A DNA stretch of 31,095 nucleotides from a virus, in the IMG/VR virus record IMGVR_UViG_3300025423_000063, positions 1 to 31,095 of that record, one strand, 5' to 3'. Below, piece after piece: positions 9,247 to 17,938 of this stretch. How positions within the stretch are numbered: position 1 is the stretch's first letter; each line of letters starts with the position of its first letter. Position numbers and translations under genes: made by a program. The notes beneath the pieces are model-generated. The model did not search any database, had not been told where the DNA came from, and worked only from the letters and a program-made list of their open reading frames with translations.

Positions 9247-11049
9247 TTATATTGGGTTTACTAAAATGTTGGTTTTAGAGAAATCTATTGTCAAGTATTT
9301 ATTAGTCGAAACTGTGATATCAGAGTTCAACAATCTTGCATAGATATCAATCGTATTTGTTGTATAATCCCAAACATTTATAGTAAAGTTCAATTCACCT
9401 GTAGTATAGTTTACTGTTCCAATATTGCTCTGAAGAATAACAACTGGGTTGTATATTGTACTGTAGTAAATTCTTAGATTACCTAAGCCATCATCAGAAA
9501 TAACAGCATTGTTATAAAAGTTATTATTAGAATCTTTGTAAGTAAATGTAGTACTCTTGATTGCTTCTGCTTCACCTGGATTGTATGCGAACTTAATTGT
9601 TCTATCAATAGGATTACCAAATGTGAAGTTGTAAATTGTAGAAAGGTCCTTTACAGGAGCAATTTTGTAGATTGCTTTTACTGATGTCTGATTGCTTATG
9701 ATAGCACTATCAGACTGGTCAATATATGAAGACAACTTGGACAAACGAAGACTGTCACCAAAACTAGATAAGTGGTCTGCAGAGAATTTTTTTATTTGAT
9801 TGAGTACTTCAGATTGTATCTGGCCTTGGTTATTGGTAGTTGCTGAAGGATCATAATTGATCTCACAATTTACTTGAACGTAAATGATTACAGGATCCTT
9901 AATTACAGCCTGCACAGTAATAGTCTTAGAGCTCAAGTACTTAATGATATCAGCTTTAATATCATCAGGAACAATTGGGTTTGTACCACCCATTATCATT
10001 GAAAGCACTACCTTACCATATTCAGGAGGAACTGCATCCTCACCACCATAGGCAATCATAGTAAGAATTTCTGGATAGTTATCTTGAACAAGAGTAACAA
10101 AATCTTCAGTTGTTACAGCTCTATTTTGTGTAGCAAAATGACGAGGAGCATAGAATCTAATTGATTCAATATCCTCTGCTGATGAGCCTTGTGAAGCAGG
10201 TGAGACTGTAGCAACGGAAACAGTATAACCACCAGGCTGAATAGTATTTGTTGGAGAGAACGAGGTTACAAGATTACCCAATTCACCATGAGTGGATCTA
10301 TATGTAACTTTAACAATATTACCATTGGATAATGGCTTTCCAAATACACCATCACCAAATAGGATTTCATATTGATTGCTACCATACCCTTGGATAAAAT
10401 ATGCATTAGAGTTAGAATTTAATCCATATAGACTATCAGCAAAAGTGTAATCTACGTTTGCAAAATCTGTGCTTGAGTTGCTAACATTTACAACAATACT
10501 ATTGATATCAACAGTTTCAGACTTTAGAACATACCCACCAGTTTCACCTGCTGTAAATATTTCATTTACGATCTTACCTTCATAGATATATGTTGGCTGA
10601 CTTACATAATAACCTTCAGCAGACTTAAACACAACAACATCTTCAGCTGTTGTAAAGTCTATTAATGTGTTGTTAACCACTGCTCTTGAAGAGTAATATT
10701 TGGGAATTATAAGAGTCTGAGGACCTCCAATCTGAGGAGCACCAATTGTGAATACAACTTGTGCTTTTGCAGAGGTAGCAGATCTTGGAACATAGTTTAA
10801 TTCTTTTGCATGTGAAACGACCGAGCTCTTGACCTGAGCGGAGTCAAGAAACATTTCACTACCCACCATATTAAGGTAGTATGCATTCATGTAAGAGTTA
10901 TAAGAAAGAATATCCAATAACGCATTGAGGTTTGAACCTTCAAAGTTATAATCTGTAAACTGAGGTTGCGCTTGCAAGAATGTTTTTAAATTATTCTTGA
11001 GTCCATCAAAACTTAATTCTGAAACATCTAGAAAACTTGGAGTGGTCAT
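9247..11049 (-). CDS. 6: baseplate wedge subunit gp6 (baseplate J-like)
   Basis: The 600-residue protein matches T4 gp6, the wedge subunit whose dimers form the ring joining baseplate wedges. The N-terminus has FTDYNFEGSNLNALLDILSY and SYMNAYYLNMVGSEMFLDSA (about 32-75), the most conserved part of the family, followed by KELNYVPRSATSAKA. The region ESIRFYAPRHFATQNRAVTT with EDF (about 293-315) is the baseplate-J signature for recognition of the central hub. The length is close to that of T4 gp6 (660). The start lies 1 nt after the gp25 stop, so translation is probably coupled. Identification is firm. Confidence 0.93.
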   Translation of the reverse strand: MTTPSFLDVSELSFDGLKNNLKTFLQAQPQFTDYNFEGSNLNALLDILSYNSYMNAYYLNMVGSEMFLDSAQVKSSVVSHAKELNYVPRSATSAKAQVVFTIGAPQIGGPQTLIIPKYYSSRAVVNNTLIDFTTAEDVVVFKSAEGYYVSQPTYIYEGKIVNEIFTAGETGGYVLKSETVDINSIVVNVSNSSTDFANVDYTFADSLYGLNSNSNAYFIQGYGSNQYEILFGDGVFGKPLSNGNIVKVTYRSTHGELGNLVTSFSPTNTIQPGGYTVSVATVSPASQGSSAEDIESIRFYAPRHFATQNRAVTTEDFVTLVQDNYPEILTMIAYGGEDAVPPEYGKVVLSMIMGGTNPIVPDDIKADIIKYLSSKTITVQAVIKDPVIIYVQVNCEINYDPSATTNNQGQIQSEVLNQIKKFSADHLSSFGDSLRLSKLSSYIDQSDSAIISNQTSVKAIYKIAPVKDLSTIYNFTFGNPIDRTIKFAYNPGEAEAIKSTTFTYKDSNNNFYNNAVISDDGLGNLRIYYSTIYNPVVILQSNIGTVNYTTGELNFTINVWDYTTNTIDIYARLLNSDITVSTNKYLTIDFSKTNILVNPI

Positions 11050-11050
11050 C

Positions 11051-11443
11051 TTATCTTACTCTTCGAAGGATTACATTGAACGTAATAGGATTGACATTGT
11101 TATTAATAGAAAATACTATTGTTGCGTTATAAGCATTTTGATCTGGAAAAGCATTAACCGTGACAGAGAATAAGTTTGCTCTTGGTTCGTGATTTTCAAT
11201 AACTTCTCTAATCTTCTGAGTCATGAAGTACTCAGTATCTGGCCCTATGTTTTCAAAAAGACTAGCTCTTATTCCACCACTGAGGTCAGGGTTAAAGAAT
11301 CTTTCGTATGGATCTGTAAGTAACAAGTTTTGAATTGAATTCTGTACAGCATCGGCGTCAGTTAGCAATATCAAATCACCCTTGATAGGGTGGATGTCAA
11401 AATTAGTAGGTAGATCTCTATAATACGATTTTACAATTGCCAT
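11051..11443 (-). CDS. 25: baseplate wedge subunit gp25
   Basis: The 130-residue protein belongs to the GPW/gp25 family, found in all contractile tails, which helps connect the baseplate wedge to the sheath. Typical features are YYRDLPTNFDIHPIKGDL near the N-terminus, AVQNSIQNLLLTDPYERFFN (about 35-55), GGIRASLFENIGP and the family EPR motif in ENHEPRANLF (about 82-90). Length is normal for the family (T4 gp25 is 132). It sits between a structural gene of unknown function and gp6; in T4, gene 25 lies elsewhere, next to 26, so the order is rearranged but functionally coherent. Confidence 0.93.
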   Translation of the reverse strand: MAIVKSYYRDLPTNFDIHPIKGDLILLTDADAVQNSIQNLLLTDPYERFFNPDLSGGIRASLFENIGPDTEYFMTQKIREVIENHEPRANLFSVTVNAFPDQNAYNATIVFSINNNVNPITFNVILRRVR

Positions 11444-11450
11444 CTTTTAT

Positions 11451-12977
11451 TTATAGTGACGTTCTACATGTTTGAAGGAATTGTGGGTTAGCTTTTTGAA
11501 TATCATTAGCAGCAGATGATGCTAATTTCCAACCATCAGTAAAATGATTAGAAGGGAATGGGGTATGTGTCTCACCAACAGAAACAGCACTAAATGCTAA
11601 CATGAAAGGAATGGCATGGTCGGATCTTCTTGGTTCAATAGAAGAAGTAGGACTAACATTCATTACGTTAGCAAGATTAGAAGTGATTGTAGCAATTTCT
11701 TGGCCATAATGGTTTGAAGGATCTGGTATATCAGAAGAACCTGTAATCATACTAGAAACTAAAGAAGCAACAGACATAGCACTACCCATAGATGCAAAGT
11801 TTTGCATGTTGAAGCTAACAACACCATTGCCACCCTTTGGACTTCCAAATGCTGCAACTCGTTTACAAAATGTTTGATCTGTGGAAGGTAGCGATACAGG
11901 AGCTTCACCAAAGAAACTTTTTCCTTGGAAAGAAGGAGGAGTTAGCATAGGATTGTTAGCAATTTGCGATGTCTTTAATCTCTGACCTAATAATACTTCA
12001 GACATAAAGCCACCAATTGCACTACCACCAGAACCACCCAGCAACATACTAGCTACAACGCCACCCAAAGCTCCAAAAGAACTTAAAGCACCACCAAGTG
12101 GTGCGCCATTCAATAAGCTATTGATAGCTTGAGGACCTAATGATGATGACATTGCTTGAAGATCTGAAGCAGGATTAAGTACTGAATTAATCTCTGAAGG
12201 AGAAAGTGTTGTTTCACCACCTGCCAATGCAGAAAAAGCACCAACAGAGCTTGCAATTGCACTATCTGAATATGATGGTGTTTGTGATAGAATACCAGGT
12301 GAGTTGCCTGTGAAGTTAGCTGTAGCAGAAAGCACCTGCATTCCAATAGCACCTAATGCTGCTGCTTGGCTAGCTTGATAAACTATTTGGCCTGTGCTTG
12401 ATTGAGTATAATCTTCAATATTAGAAACGCTTTGATATTGTGGAGCATATCTATTAGTTACAGCAGAAAGACCATTGGCAAGATAACCAATTTTATAGAT
12501 GTCTTGAATACCAGTAATTCCTCTGACATTTCTAACATACCTTTCATCACCCAACTCATCAACACCTGTGACAGCTGCAACATATGAAAGATCTGATACG
12601 CTAGTCATAGCAGCAAGAGTATAGAAGAAACCTTCAATAACATCAAAAGGTACAACACCATACGATGCTAATTCGTTACTCTTGTTTAATATTGCTAGCT
12701 TTTCTTCTACTGTTAAAATATAATTATCTGGTGTTCTTTGATAGTTGGAAGGAGGTACAGGTGAAGCTTTTAATGATTGACCAACGCCATGAAGTGCAGC
12801 AGACATATCGACTGCTTTGTTAAATGCTGTATCAGAATTACTTAAGGCTTGATTACCAAAAGTGCCTGGTTGTGCAATGATACTTTTTTGTATCTTTGCC
12901 ATTGTATCTTTATTAAGATCTAAGCTAGGACTACCAGCAGAAGGATTGCCTTGACTATCAAATTGTACATTACCCAC
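11451..12977 (-). CDS. unknown virion structural protein (Ala/Ser/Gly-rich)
   Basis: I do not recognise this 508-residue protein. The first 80 residues are polar. About 80-165 form a more ordered region (TVEEKLAILNKSNELASYGV, then ELGDERYVRNVRGITGIQDI). About 200-330 are low-complexity Ala/Ser/Gly/Leu sequence with LLGGSGGSAIGGFMSEVLLG. A C-terminal region contains HAIPFMLAFSAVSVGETHTP. It lies inside the baseplate operon, between the spike gene (8-nt overlap) and gp25 (7-nt gap), so it is most likely a baseplate hub or wedge component. The Ala/Gly-rich middle resembles membrane-interacting or tape-measure-like segments, but there is no direct evidence for such a role. Confidence 0.6.
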   Translation of the reverse strand: MGNVQFDSQGNPSAGSPSLDLNKDTMAKIQKSIIAQPGTFGNQALSNSDTAFNKAVDMSAALHGVGQSLKASPVPPSNYQRTPDNYILTVEEKLAILNKSNELASYGVVPFDVIEGFFYTLAAMTSVSDLSYVAAVTGVDELGDERYVRNVRGITGIQDIYKIGYLANGLSAVTNRYAPQYQSVSNIEDYTQSSTGQIVYQASQAAALGAIGMQVLSATANFTGNSPGILSQTPSYSDSAIASSVGAFSALAGGETTLSPSEINSVLNPASDLQAMSSSLGPQAINSLLNGAPLGGALSSFGALGGVVASMLLGGSGGSAIGGFMSEVLLGQRLKTSQIANNPMLTPPSFQGKSFFGEAPVSLPSTDQTFCKRVAAFGSPKGGNGVVSFNMQNFASMGSAMSVASLVSSMITGSSDIPDPSNHYGQEIATITSNLANVMNVSPTSSIEPRRSDHAIPFMLAFSAVSVGETHTPFPSNHFTDGWKLASSAANDIQKANPQFLQTCRTSL

Positions 12978-14793
12978 GGCTACTCTCCCCAGAATTCAAT
13001 GCTGCAACAGCAAATTTAAGTTGTATTCCATCTACTTTATTGCTGCAATGTTTGTCAGCGCAAGTATATACTTTACCACCACCTTTTTGTCCAACAGGAG
13101 CAGCTCTTACGTGGCAATGAATGCCAGGCGAGTCGTTAGCTTCTAAGAACACTTGATCGTATGGTAAGTTATCTCTTACGAAAGCAGCAATTTCTGCAGT
13201 CAGGGCAACATCATTCTTGTTTGCAGCTCTAAGATCAACGGCATCACCAATAACGTGGTTGACTGATGTTCCTGCTCTCCACCACGAAGTTACTTGGACT
13301 CTCGAACCATACTTTTCAACAAGAGGATCGAGAATGTTCCATGCTGTATGCATTGCAGCTTTGATTACAGCTTGCTGTTTGTTTTCTGGACATGATTTAA
13401 TATTTTGGACAACATTCATATGTCCTATTGTAAAGTGCTTAGATAGTTTGGCATTTGCATTGTATACTGATGTAGGAACAGGAAGAGGGTTCTGTTCTGC
13501 TACACCATTAGAAGTTGCTCCTGCTGGCTTATCATAAGTTGTCGTAGCAGGAGGATCTGCTTGAATACCAGTATCCTTAGGTTCTGGAACAATACCTGAC
13601 CCCGTATTAGGAGTTGCTGCTGCTTCTGCTTTTGGGTTAGGATGTTGATTCTCATTTTGAAATCTAGAGAAGTCTTCTTTAGACATTCTTTTCGTATTCA
13701 TTGGGAAATCAGGAGCAACTCTTATTGTTGTAATACTATCAATAATCGTATTTGCTGGAGCATATTGTGCAAGAGGTGCTGTGGCAGCTGCATCAACAGA
13801 ATCCACACTTGGTGAACCACTTGTCTGAATAACTGTATCAGATCCATTGATTGAGATCTCACCAGATGCCCAAATACCCATTCCTGCAGAACCATTTAAT
13901 GAAAGGTCACCAGTAGAAGATGCTTTGGTTGTTCCAGATGACTTTGTTTCAAAGTTTGCTGCACTCTGAAGTGTCATGTTGCCTGTTGAAGTAACAGTAA
14001 TTGTATCTTTTGTGTCTATGCTAATTAATGCTTTTGCAATTGCCTTTAAGGTTTTCTGAGTGTTTAAAGAAAGAGCACCATCAGATCTTGTTGTAAGATC
14101 ACCTTGCGTATCAAAGATTAGATTACCATTAACCTGTGTCTGCATATTACCTGCAACAGTGGTTCTATTATCTCCAGCAACAGTAGTACTTAAATGTTTT
14201 ACAACCTCTACAATCTTACCACCGTCAACAACTTCTTCTACGTTGCCTTTAACTATAGAAGACATATTACCATCAACATGGAAGTTTAAATCACCACCGA
14301 TATTGAAATCAAGATCACCTGCAGATTCAATTGTTATTCTTCCATTACCTTTCAATATCAAATGACCTGCAGCAAATACAGTAGCATCACCACGAGGAGC
14401 TATCATACCAACACCCTTCTTACCAGAAGAGATCATATGAATTGATCCATCAACGTCAATCATAATAGTTGCACCAGAATGATGTTGAAGCGTGATTGTA
14501 TCAGCACCAAAAGTATTATCTACTATTATTTTATTACCTGTGGCAGATATAAATCCTTGGACGTCCGTTGGACCTCCTATACCACCCATAGTGCCTGCGC
14601 CAGGACCTGTGTGAGTAATCTGTTGATCGCTACCGTGACCAGGCTTATCCTTTACAGAAACATCATAATAAGGAGAATGGTTACCACCACCAGTAATTGA
14701 TTGTGGTGCTTGGCTTCTTGAGGCACCATCTCTTGATGGATTGGTAAATTGTTTTACTCTGGAAGGATCATTAGTAAATCTACTAGTTGTCAT
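12970..14793 (-). CDS. baseplate spike: gp5C-like beta-helix fused to M15-type peptidase
   Basis: The 607-residue product has three parts. Residues about 75-330 are repeating strands of the type GNMQTQVNGNLIFDTQGDLT, the pattern of the triple-stranded beta-helix of T4 gp5 C-terminal and VgrG spikes that puncture the outer membrane. Residues about 330-445 are a Pro/Ala-rich linker. Residues about 445-570 look like a zinc D-Ala-D-Ala carboxypeptidase (peptidase M15 type): TSWWRAGTSVNH, then GDAVDL supplying the first His and the Asp ligand (about 505-518), and GIHCHV (about 557-563) supplying the last His. The end has a Cys/His-rich tail (TCADKHCSN). In T4, lysozyme precedes the helix within gp5; here the OB-fold and lysozyme are in another gene two cistrons upstream and a different cell-wall enzyme follows the helix. 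Fold calls are by eye. Confidence 0.8.
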   Translation of the reverse strand: MTTSRFTNDPSRVKQFTNPSRDGASRSQAPQSITGGGNHSPYYDVSVKDKPGHGSDQQITHTGPGAGTMGGIGGPTDVQGFISATGNKIIVDNTFGADTITLQHHSGATIMIDVDGSIHMISSGKKGVGMIAPRGDATVFAAGHLILKGNGRITIESAGDLDFNIGGDLNFHVDGNMSSIVKGNVEEVVDGGKIVEVVKHLSTTVAGDNRTTVAGNMQTQVNGNLIFDTQGDLTTRSDGALSLNTQKTLKAIAKALISIDTKDTITVTSTGNMTLQSAANFETKSSGTTKASSTGDLSLNGSAGMGIWASGEISINGSDTVIQTSGSPSVDSVDAAATAPLAQYAPANTIIDSITTIRVAPDFPMNTKRMSKEDFSRFQNENQHPNPKAEAAATPNTGSGIVPEPKDTGIQADPPATTTYDKPAGATSNGVAEQNPLPVPTSVYNANAKLSKHFTIGHMNVVQNIKSCPENKQQAVIKAAMHTAWNILDPLVEKYGSRVQVTSWWRAGTSVNHVIGDAVDLRAANKNDVALTAEIAAFVRDNLPYDQVFLEANDSPGIHCHVRAAPVGQKGGGKVYTCADKHCSNKVDGIQLKFAVAALNSGESSRG

Positions 14794-14805
14794 GTCATCT
14801 AACCA

Positions 14806-15153
14806 TTAATTTTGAAAGTGTGAATATACTGCAAACAAACCAACTGCAATCCAAAAGTATTTACTGCTAAGAATAGCACCCCAGAACTGTGCCTCTGCTT
14901 TTGTCATTTTGCGAGGTCTTTTTGTTTTTTGACTTGTGCCTATGGAGCGAGTTGTTCTTTGTGTCCACCCACCACTAGTTCTTGTAGTGGTAATTTTTGG
15001 AGCTTTACCTGTTGTATATGAGGTTGTAGTTCTATAACCGTTGCCACCCGTACTATTAGAAGAAGTTATTTTACCATTGCTATTTCTAGTAACAGTTGAT
15101 CTGTATCCTCCACCATAATTAGTCGTTGTTCGTTTAAACCAGTTGTTGCTCAT
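14806..15153 (-). CDS. small basic Thr/Ser-rich protein with C-terminal membrane segment
   Basis: The 115-residue protein is dominated by Thr, Ser, Gly, Arg and Lys up to about residue 80 (for example SNNWFKRTTTNYGGGYRST). It then has a basic stretch (KTKRPRKMTKAEAQFW) and a hydrophobic segment, SSKYFWIAVGLFAVYSHF (about 94-112), that could cross a membrane. Similar Thr-rich proteins beginning SNNWFKRT are known to me from T4-like marine phages, without function. It lies between the gp5-related genes, so it may take part in hub assembly or act at the host membrane. That is inference from context. Confidence 0.6.
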   Translation of the reverse strand: MSNNWFKRTTTNYGGGYRSTVTRNSNGKITSSNSTGGNGYRTTTSYTTGKAPKITTTRTSGGWTQRTTRSIGTSQKTKRPRKMTKAEAQFWGAILSSKYFWIAVGLFAVYSHFQN

Positions 15154-15155
15154 AT

Positions 15156-15539
15156 TTATCCACAGTAATTAGAATATAACGCTGTTAATGATTGTTGTAA
15201 CTTATCACTGTTGCTTGTGATAGTTGCTGAATCTGTATAAATTGCAAGATCCTTCATTATTCTATATAGTGTTACTTTTTGAGGTTCTGTAATATAGAAA
15301 TTTGAAGCTAGTCTATTTGGATTAGAACCATTGACAAACTTATCAATACCACCTATAACAGTAACAGTAGCACTTGCATCACTAGAAGGAGCTGATTGAT
15401 AAACTTGTCCATCAATGTCGATTATAAAACTAGAGGATGCATAATCGTTCATGTTGATAGGTTGATCTTTCAAAGTATTTGAAAAATTAAATGTAATACT
15501 TTTTGAATAAGAAACAGCTTCTGGAGCAACTACATTCAT
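15156..15539 (-). CDS. small baseplate-operon protein, possibly a degenerate amidase-like fold
   Basis: The 127-residue protein has no function I can name with confidence. The order SFIIDIDGQVYQSAP (about 32-46), VTVIGGIDKFVNGS (about 59-72) and NFYITEPQKVTLYRIMKDLA (about 80-99) recalls N-acetylmuramoyl-L-alanine amidases of the T7-lysozyme type (a D-G-x-x-Y-Q strand, a G-G strand, then T-x-x-Q-x-x-x-L). The zinc-binding His residues of that family are absent; the protein has no His. If related, it would be a pseudoenzyme used as a structural part. The start codon overlaps the stop of the gp5-like gene (ATGA), so the two are translationally coupled, and it sits between the lysozyme and spike genes. 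Confidence 0.55.
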   Translation of the reverse strand: MNVVAPEAVSYSKSITFNFSNTLKDQPINMNDYASSSFIIDIDGQVYQSAPSSDASATVTVIGGIDKFVNGSNPNRLASNFYITEPQKVTLYRIMKDLAIYTDSATITSNSDKLQQSLTALYSNYCG

Positions 15540-16501
15540 GTTGATGGTGTCCCTGAGCTACCAGTGTATGACATTGAAGACAATACACTTCTAGCTTTTG
15601 TTAGTTTATTAATATAAATTGGATTGGTTCTATCAGCAGATCCATGCTTGTATGAAGCATCTCTCTCGTATCCTATTATTGCAGCAACTGCATCCTGGAT
15701 AGTAGTTTGTGTCAATAGATTGTTAAATGCATGCTTTTCTGAACTATTAAATTCATTCCAAACAAAGTCTAATTGCTTTTCTAATGGTGGAAGACCAGGA
15801 GGCTTTGCTACTGCAGAATAACCACAGAACTTAAACATTGGTGTGGCTCTATCATATTTGCCTGTACGCCATTGCGCAATACCAAATGAAGCTTCACCCA
15901 AGTCATTGCCATTGTATGCTTGTGGATTAATGTTATCGCCAGACTCAACCATGAAGTTACCAATGATTGCTGCAACAATACATTTTCTATCACCTGAAAC
16001 ACTACCTTGTGAAGTAATTTTTTCCCAGAAGTAGTTGTATGCTTTTGTGCGATTATCACTTCCAGTCAACTGTGTAGTCGTTGTAGTTTCTGGAGAAGTA
16101 GTTTGTGTTTGGTTTTCTGCAGGATTAGATGTTGAGGTTGAGAGGTCACTTGATTGCTGTGGAGTTACAGGAGCACGAGGAGCTGAGTTTGTAGATCCTG
16201 GACCACCATTAATAACTCCCAAGACAATTGGTTGTTGTGAGTCTATACCATCAACAAAGAAGCCAACTACCCATGAGCCTGGTGTTAGGTTGTGACTACC
16301 CATACCACCAGATGTCTGTCCTGCTGTTGTTGGATATAATACCATTGCCCATGGAAGATCATCATTGGAGATATCTGTTGTATCTTCTGTGTGATGAACA
16401 CCAAATATTCTTACTTTAACACGAGCCTTATCATCACCAATATCCTTGACGACTCCAACAAACCATCTAAATCTATCACCATAAAAATCTGATTCTAACA
16501 T
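15536..16501 (-). CDS. 5: gp5-like hub protein: OB-fold plus tail lysozyme domain
   Basis: The 321-residue product begins with FYGDRFRWFVGVVKDIGDDK and continues through ARVKVRIFGVHH, LPWAMVLYPTTAGQTSGGMG and GSWVVGFFVDGIDSQQPIVL. This is the N-terminal OB-fold of T4 gp5, which seats on the gp27 trimer. A Thr/Ser/Pro-rich linker (about 105-150) is followed by a phage tail lysozyme domain: VAAIIGNFMVESGDNINPQA with the likely catalytic Glu near 186, then EASFGIAQWRTGKYDRATP and a C-terminal helical region. It would cut peptidoglycan during tail penetration. Unlike T4 gp5 there is no beta-helix here; that part is encoded by the 607-residue spike gene downstream. It starts 3 nt after the hub gene stop. 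Confidence 0.83.
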   Translation of the reverse strand: MLESDFYGDRFRWFVGVVKDIGDDKARVKVRIFGVHHTEDTTDISNDDLPWAMVLYPTTAGQTSGGMGSHNLTPGSWVVGFFVDGIDSQQPIVLGVINGGPGSTNSAPRAPVTPQQSSDLSTSTSNPAENQTQTTSPETTTTTQLTGSDNRTKAYNYFWEKITSQGSVSGDRKCIVAAIIGNFMVESGDNINPQAYNGNDLGEASFGIAQWRTGKYDRATPMFKFCGYSAVAKPPGLPPLEKQLDFVWNEFNSSEKHAFNNLLTQTTIQDAVAAIIGYERDASYKHGSADRTNPIYINKLTKARSVLSSMSYTGSSGTPST

Positions 16502-16504
16502 ATT

Positions 16505-17938
16505 TTACGTACCACCAACTATCTTGCCTGTCGAAGGATCTAATGTAATACCTGACTTTTGTGCAGCTGCTACAGTGTATAGAGAGCTGGTGAACAACGA
16601 AGTCATGTAGCCATCTTTATATATTCTTAAAGAAGTAGCAGCTCTGCCACCATTAGCAATAACGTGTTTAACTTCTGAAACGATAAACAAACCACTTAGG
16701 TATTTGTCTGTCTGTACGTTGTTAAAACCTTGTGTCTCTGGAAGGTCACAATATATGATATCACCAGCATTTAATTCTATATTTGCAGGGATGGTGATTG
16801 TTAAGTCAATTTGATTCAACGCATACAAGTATTTAGTAGCGTTACCAAACTTCAATCTATATTCTGGTTGCGATCTATTCTCTGTGTCAAAGTCTTCATA
16901 GTTGTTAATGATATATCTTATTCTGTTTGAGTACTCTGTTCCGACAACTTCATTTTTAACATAATCAATGTACTTTGCTGTATTCAGTGGATGTGGTTCA
17001 AGAGCAATGTCTTGAGTAGTTTGGTCTGACTTTAGCTCCGTAGGAGTACTATTATATGCCTTTTGAAGCATACTAATTTCAAACAACTCATTTTGATAGT
17101 AACCACCTGCAATCTTTTCAATAGAAGAAAGTCTCTTGTTGTTCACAATGTTTGAAATCAATCTCAAGTCTTGGTTGGGATCTATACCATCACTGACGTT
17201 ATCAGAAATGTATCTATAAGAAGATTTCTTTAAGGCTTCTCTTTTAGTCAAAGCCTCTTCTATTAACTTTTGAATTGTAACAAAGTTAAACCCGTTGTTG
17301 TTTTCAAAGAATAGGTAAAGAAAGTGCTTATCGCTTTCAGAAGCAACAGCGTGTTTGGCTAACCATTGAATCCCTTGGAAAGGTCTAAGATTAGGAACAA
17401 TCATACTTCTAACTTTAATAGACTCTTCTACATTAAATTCTTTATTAATATAATCTTTGCCATATAGCTTTTGTGTATCTTCTTGGATATAAGTTTGGTA
17501 TAGTTGCTTAGCCATATTTTCAATATTATCACTATAGTGCTTTGCAACATACTTTCTTGTATTTTGCAAGAACTCTACGCTAGCCAAATCAAGTGTATAC
17601 ATCAACGAACGAGCACGATCCCCTACAGCAACGTTTCTTACACCCTTAATGATGAACTGCAACTGCTTAACATTGGTTGTAGAGTTAGGTTGCCCAAATG
17701 TAAGAGTTGCTGTTTGTTGATATTGAATAACAACAAGTTCTTCACCAGTCAATGGAAAGTTAAAGAATAAACCAATACCATCATTTACTAACAATTCAGC
17801 TTTGATAGTAGGTTCGAACATCGATTGGAATACTAGTAATTCAACAAACTGCGATTTGATAGACTGCTTATCAGTTCCATCAAACTTTTGAATAAAGATA
17901 TCGACAATGCTAAGTTCTAAAGGATTTAAATTAGCCAT
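16505..17938 (-). CDS. 27: baseplate hub protein, gp27-like
   Basis: The 477-residue protein begins with NPLELSIVDIFIQKFDGTDK and has MFEPTIKAELLVNDGIGLFF followed by FPLTGEELVVIQY (about 38-75). This is typical of the first tube-like domain of the gp27/gpD/VgrG-type hub that joins the tail tube to the spike. The C-terminal part (LSGLFIVSEVKHVIANGGRA, TSLRIYKDG) fits the second tube-like domain. The gene directly precedes the gp5-like OB-fold gene, its expected partner, and follows gp53 with an 8-nt overlap. The length (477) is somewhat above T4 gp27 (391). Overall sequence similarity to T4 gp27 is not obvious by eye, so the call rests on local pattern plus position. Confidence 0.72.
   Translation of the reverse strand: MANLNPLELSIVDIFIQKFDGTDKQSIKSQFVELLVFQSMFEPTIKAELLVNDGIGLFFNFPLTGEELVVIQYQQTATLTFGQPNSTTNVKQLQFIIKGVRNVAVGDRARSLMYTLDLASVEFLQNTRKYVAKHYSDNIENMAKQLYQTYIQEDTQKLYGKDYINKEFNVEESIKVRSMIVPNLRPFQGIQWLAKHAVASESDKHFLYLFFENNNGFNFVTIQKLIEEALTKREALKKSSYRYISDNVSDGIDPNQDLRLISNIVNNKRLSSIEKIAGGYYQNELFEISMLQKAYNSTPTELKSDQTTQDIALEPHPLNTAKYIDYVKNEVVGTEYSNRIRYIINNYEDFDTENRSQPEYRLKFGNATKYLYALNQIDLTITIPANIELNAGDIIYCDLPETQGFNNVQTDKYLSGLFIVSEVKHVIANGGRAATSLRIYKDGYMTSLFTSSLYTVAAAQKSGITLDPSTGKIVGGT

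Noticed and set aside
11448-11455. Exact TATAAATA on the minus strand before gp25
   Set aside because: It is only 4 nt before the gp25 start and covers the stop codon of the previous gene (CTA TAA ATA). Transcription from it would start at the ATG, leaving no ribosome site, so it is probably chance.
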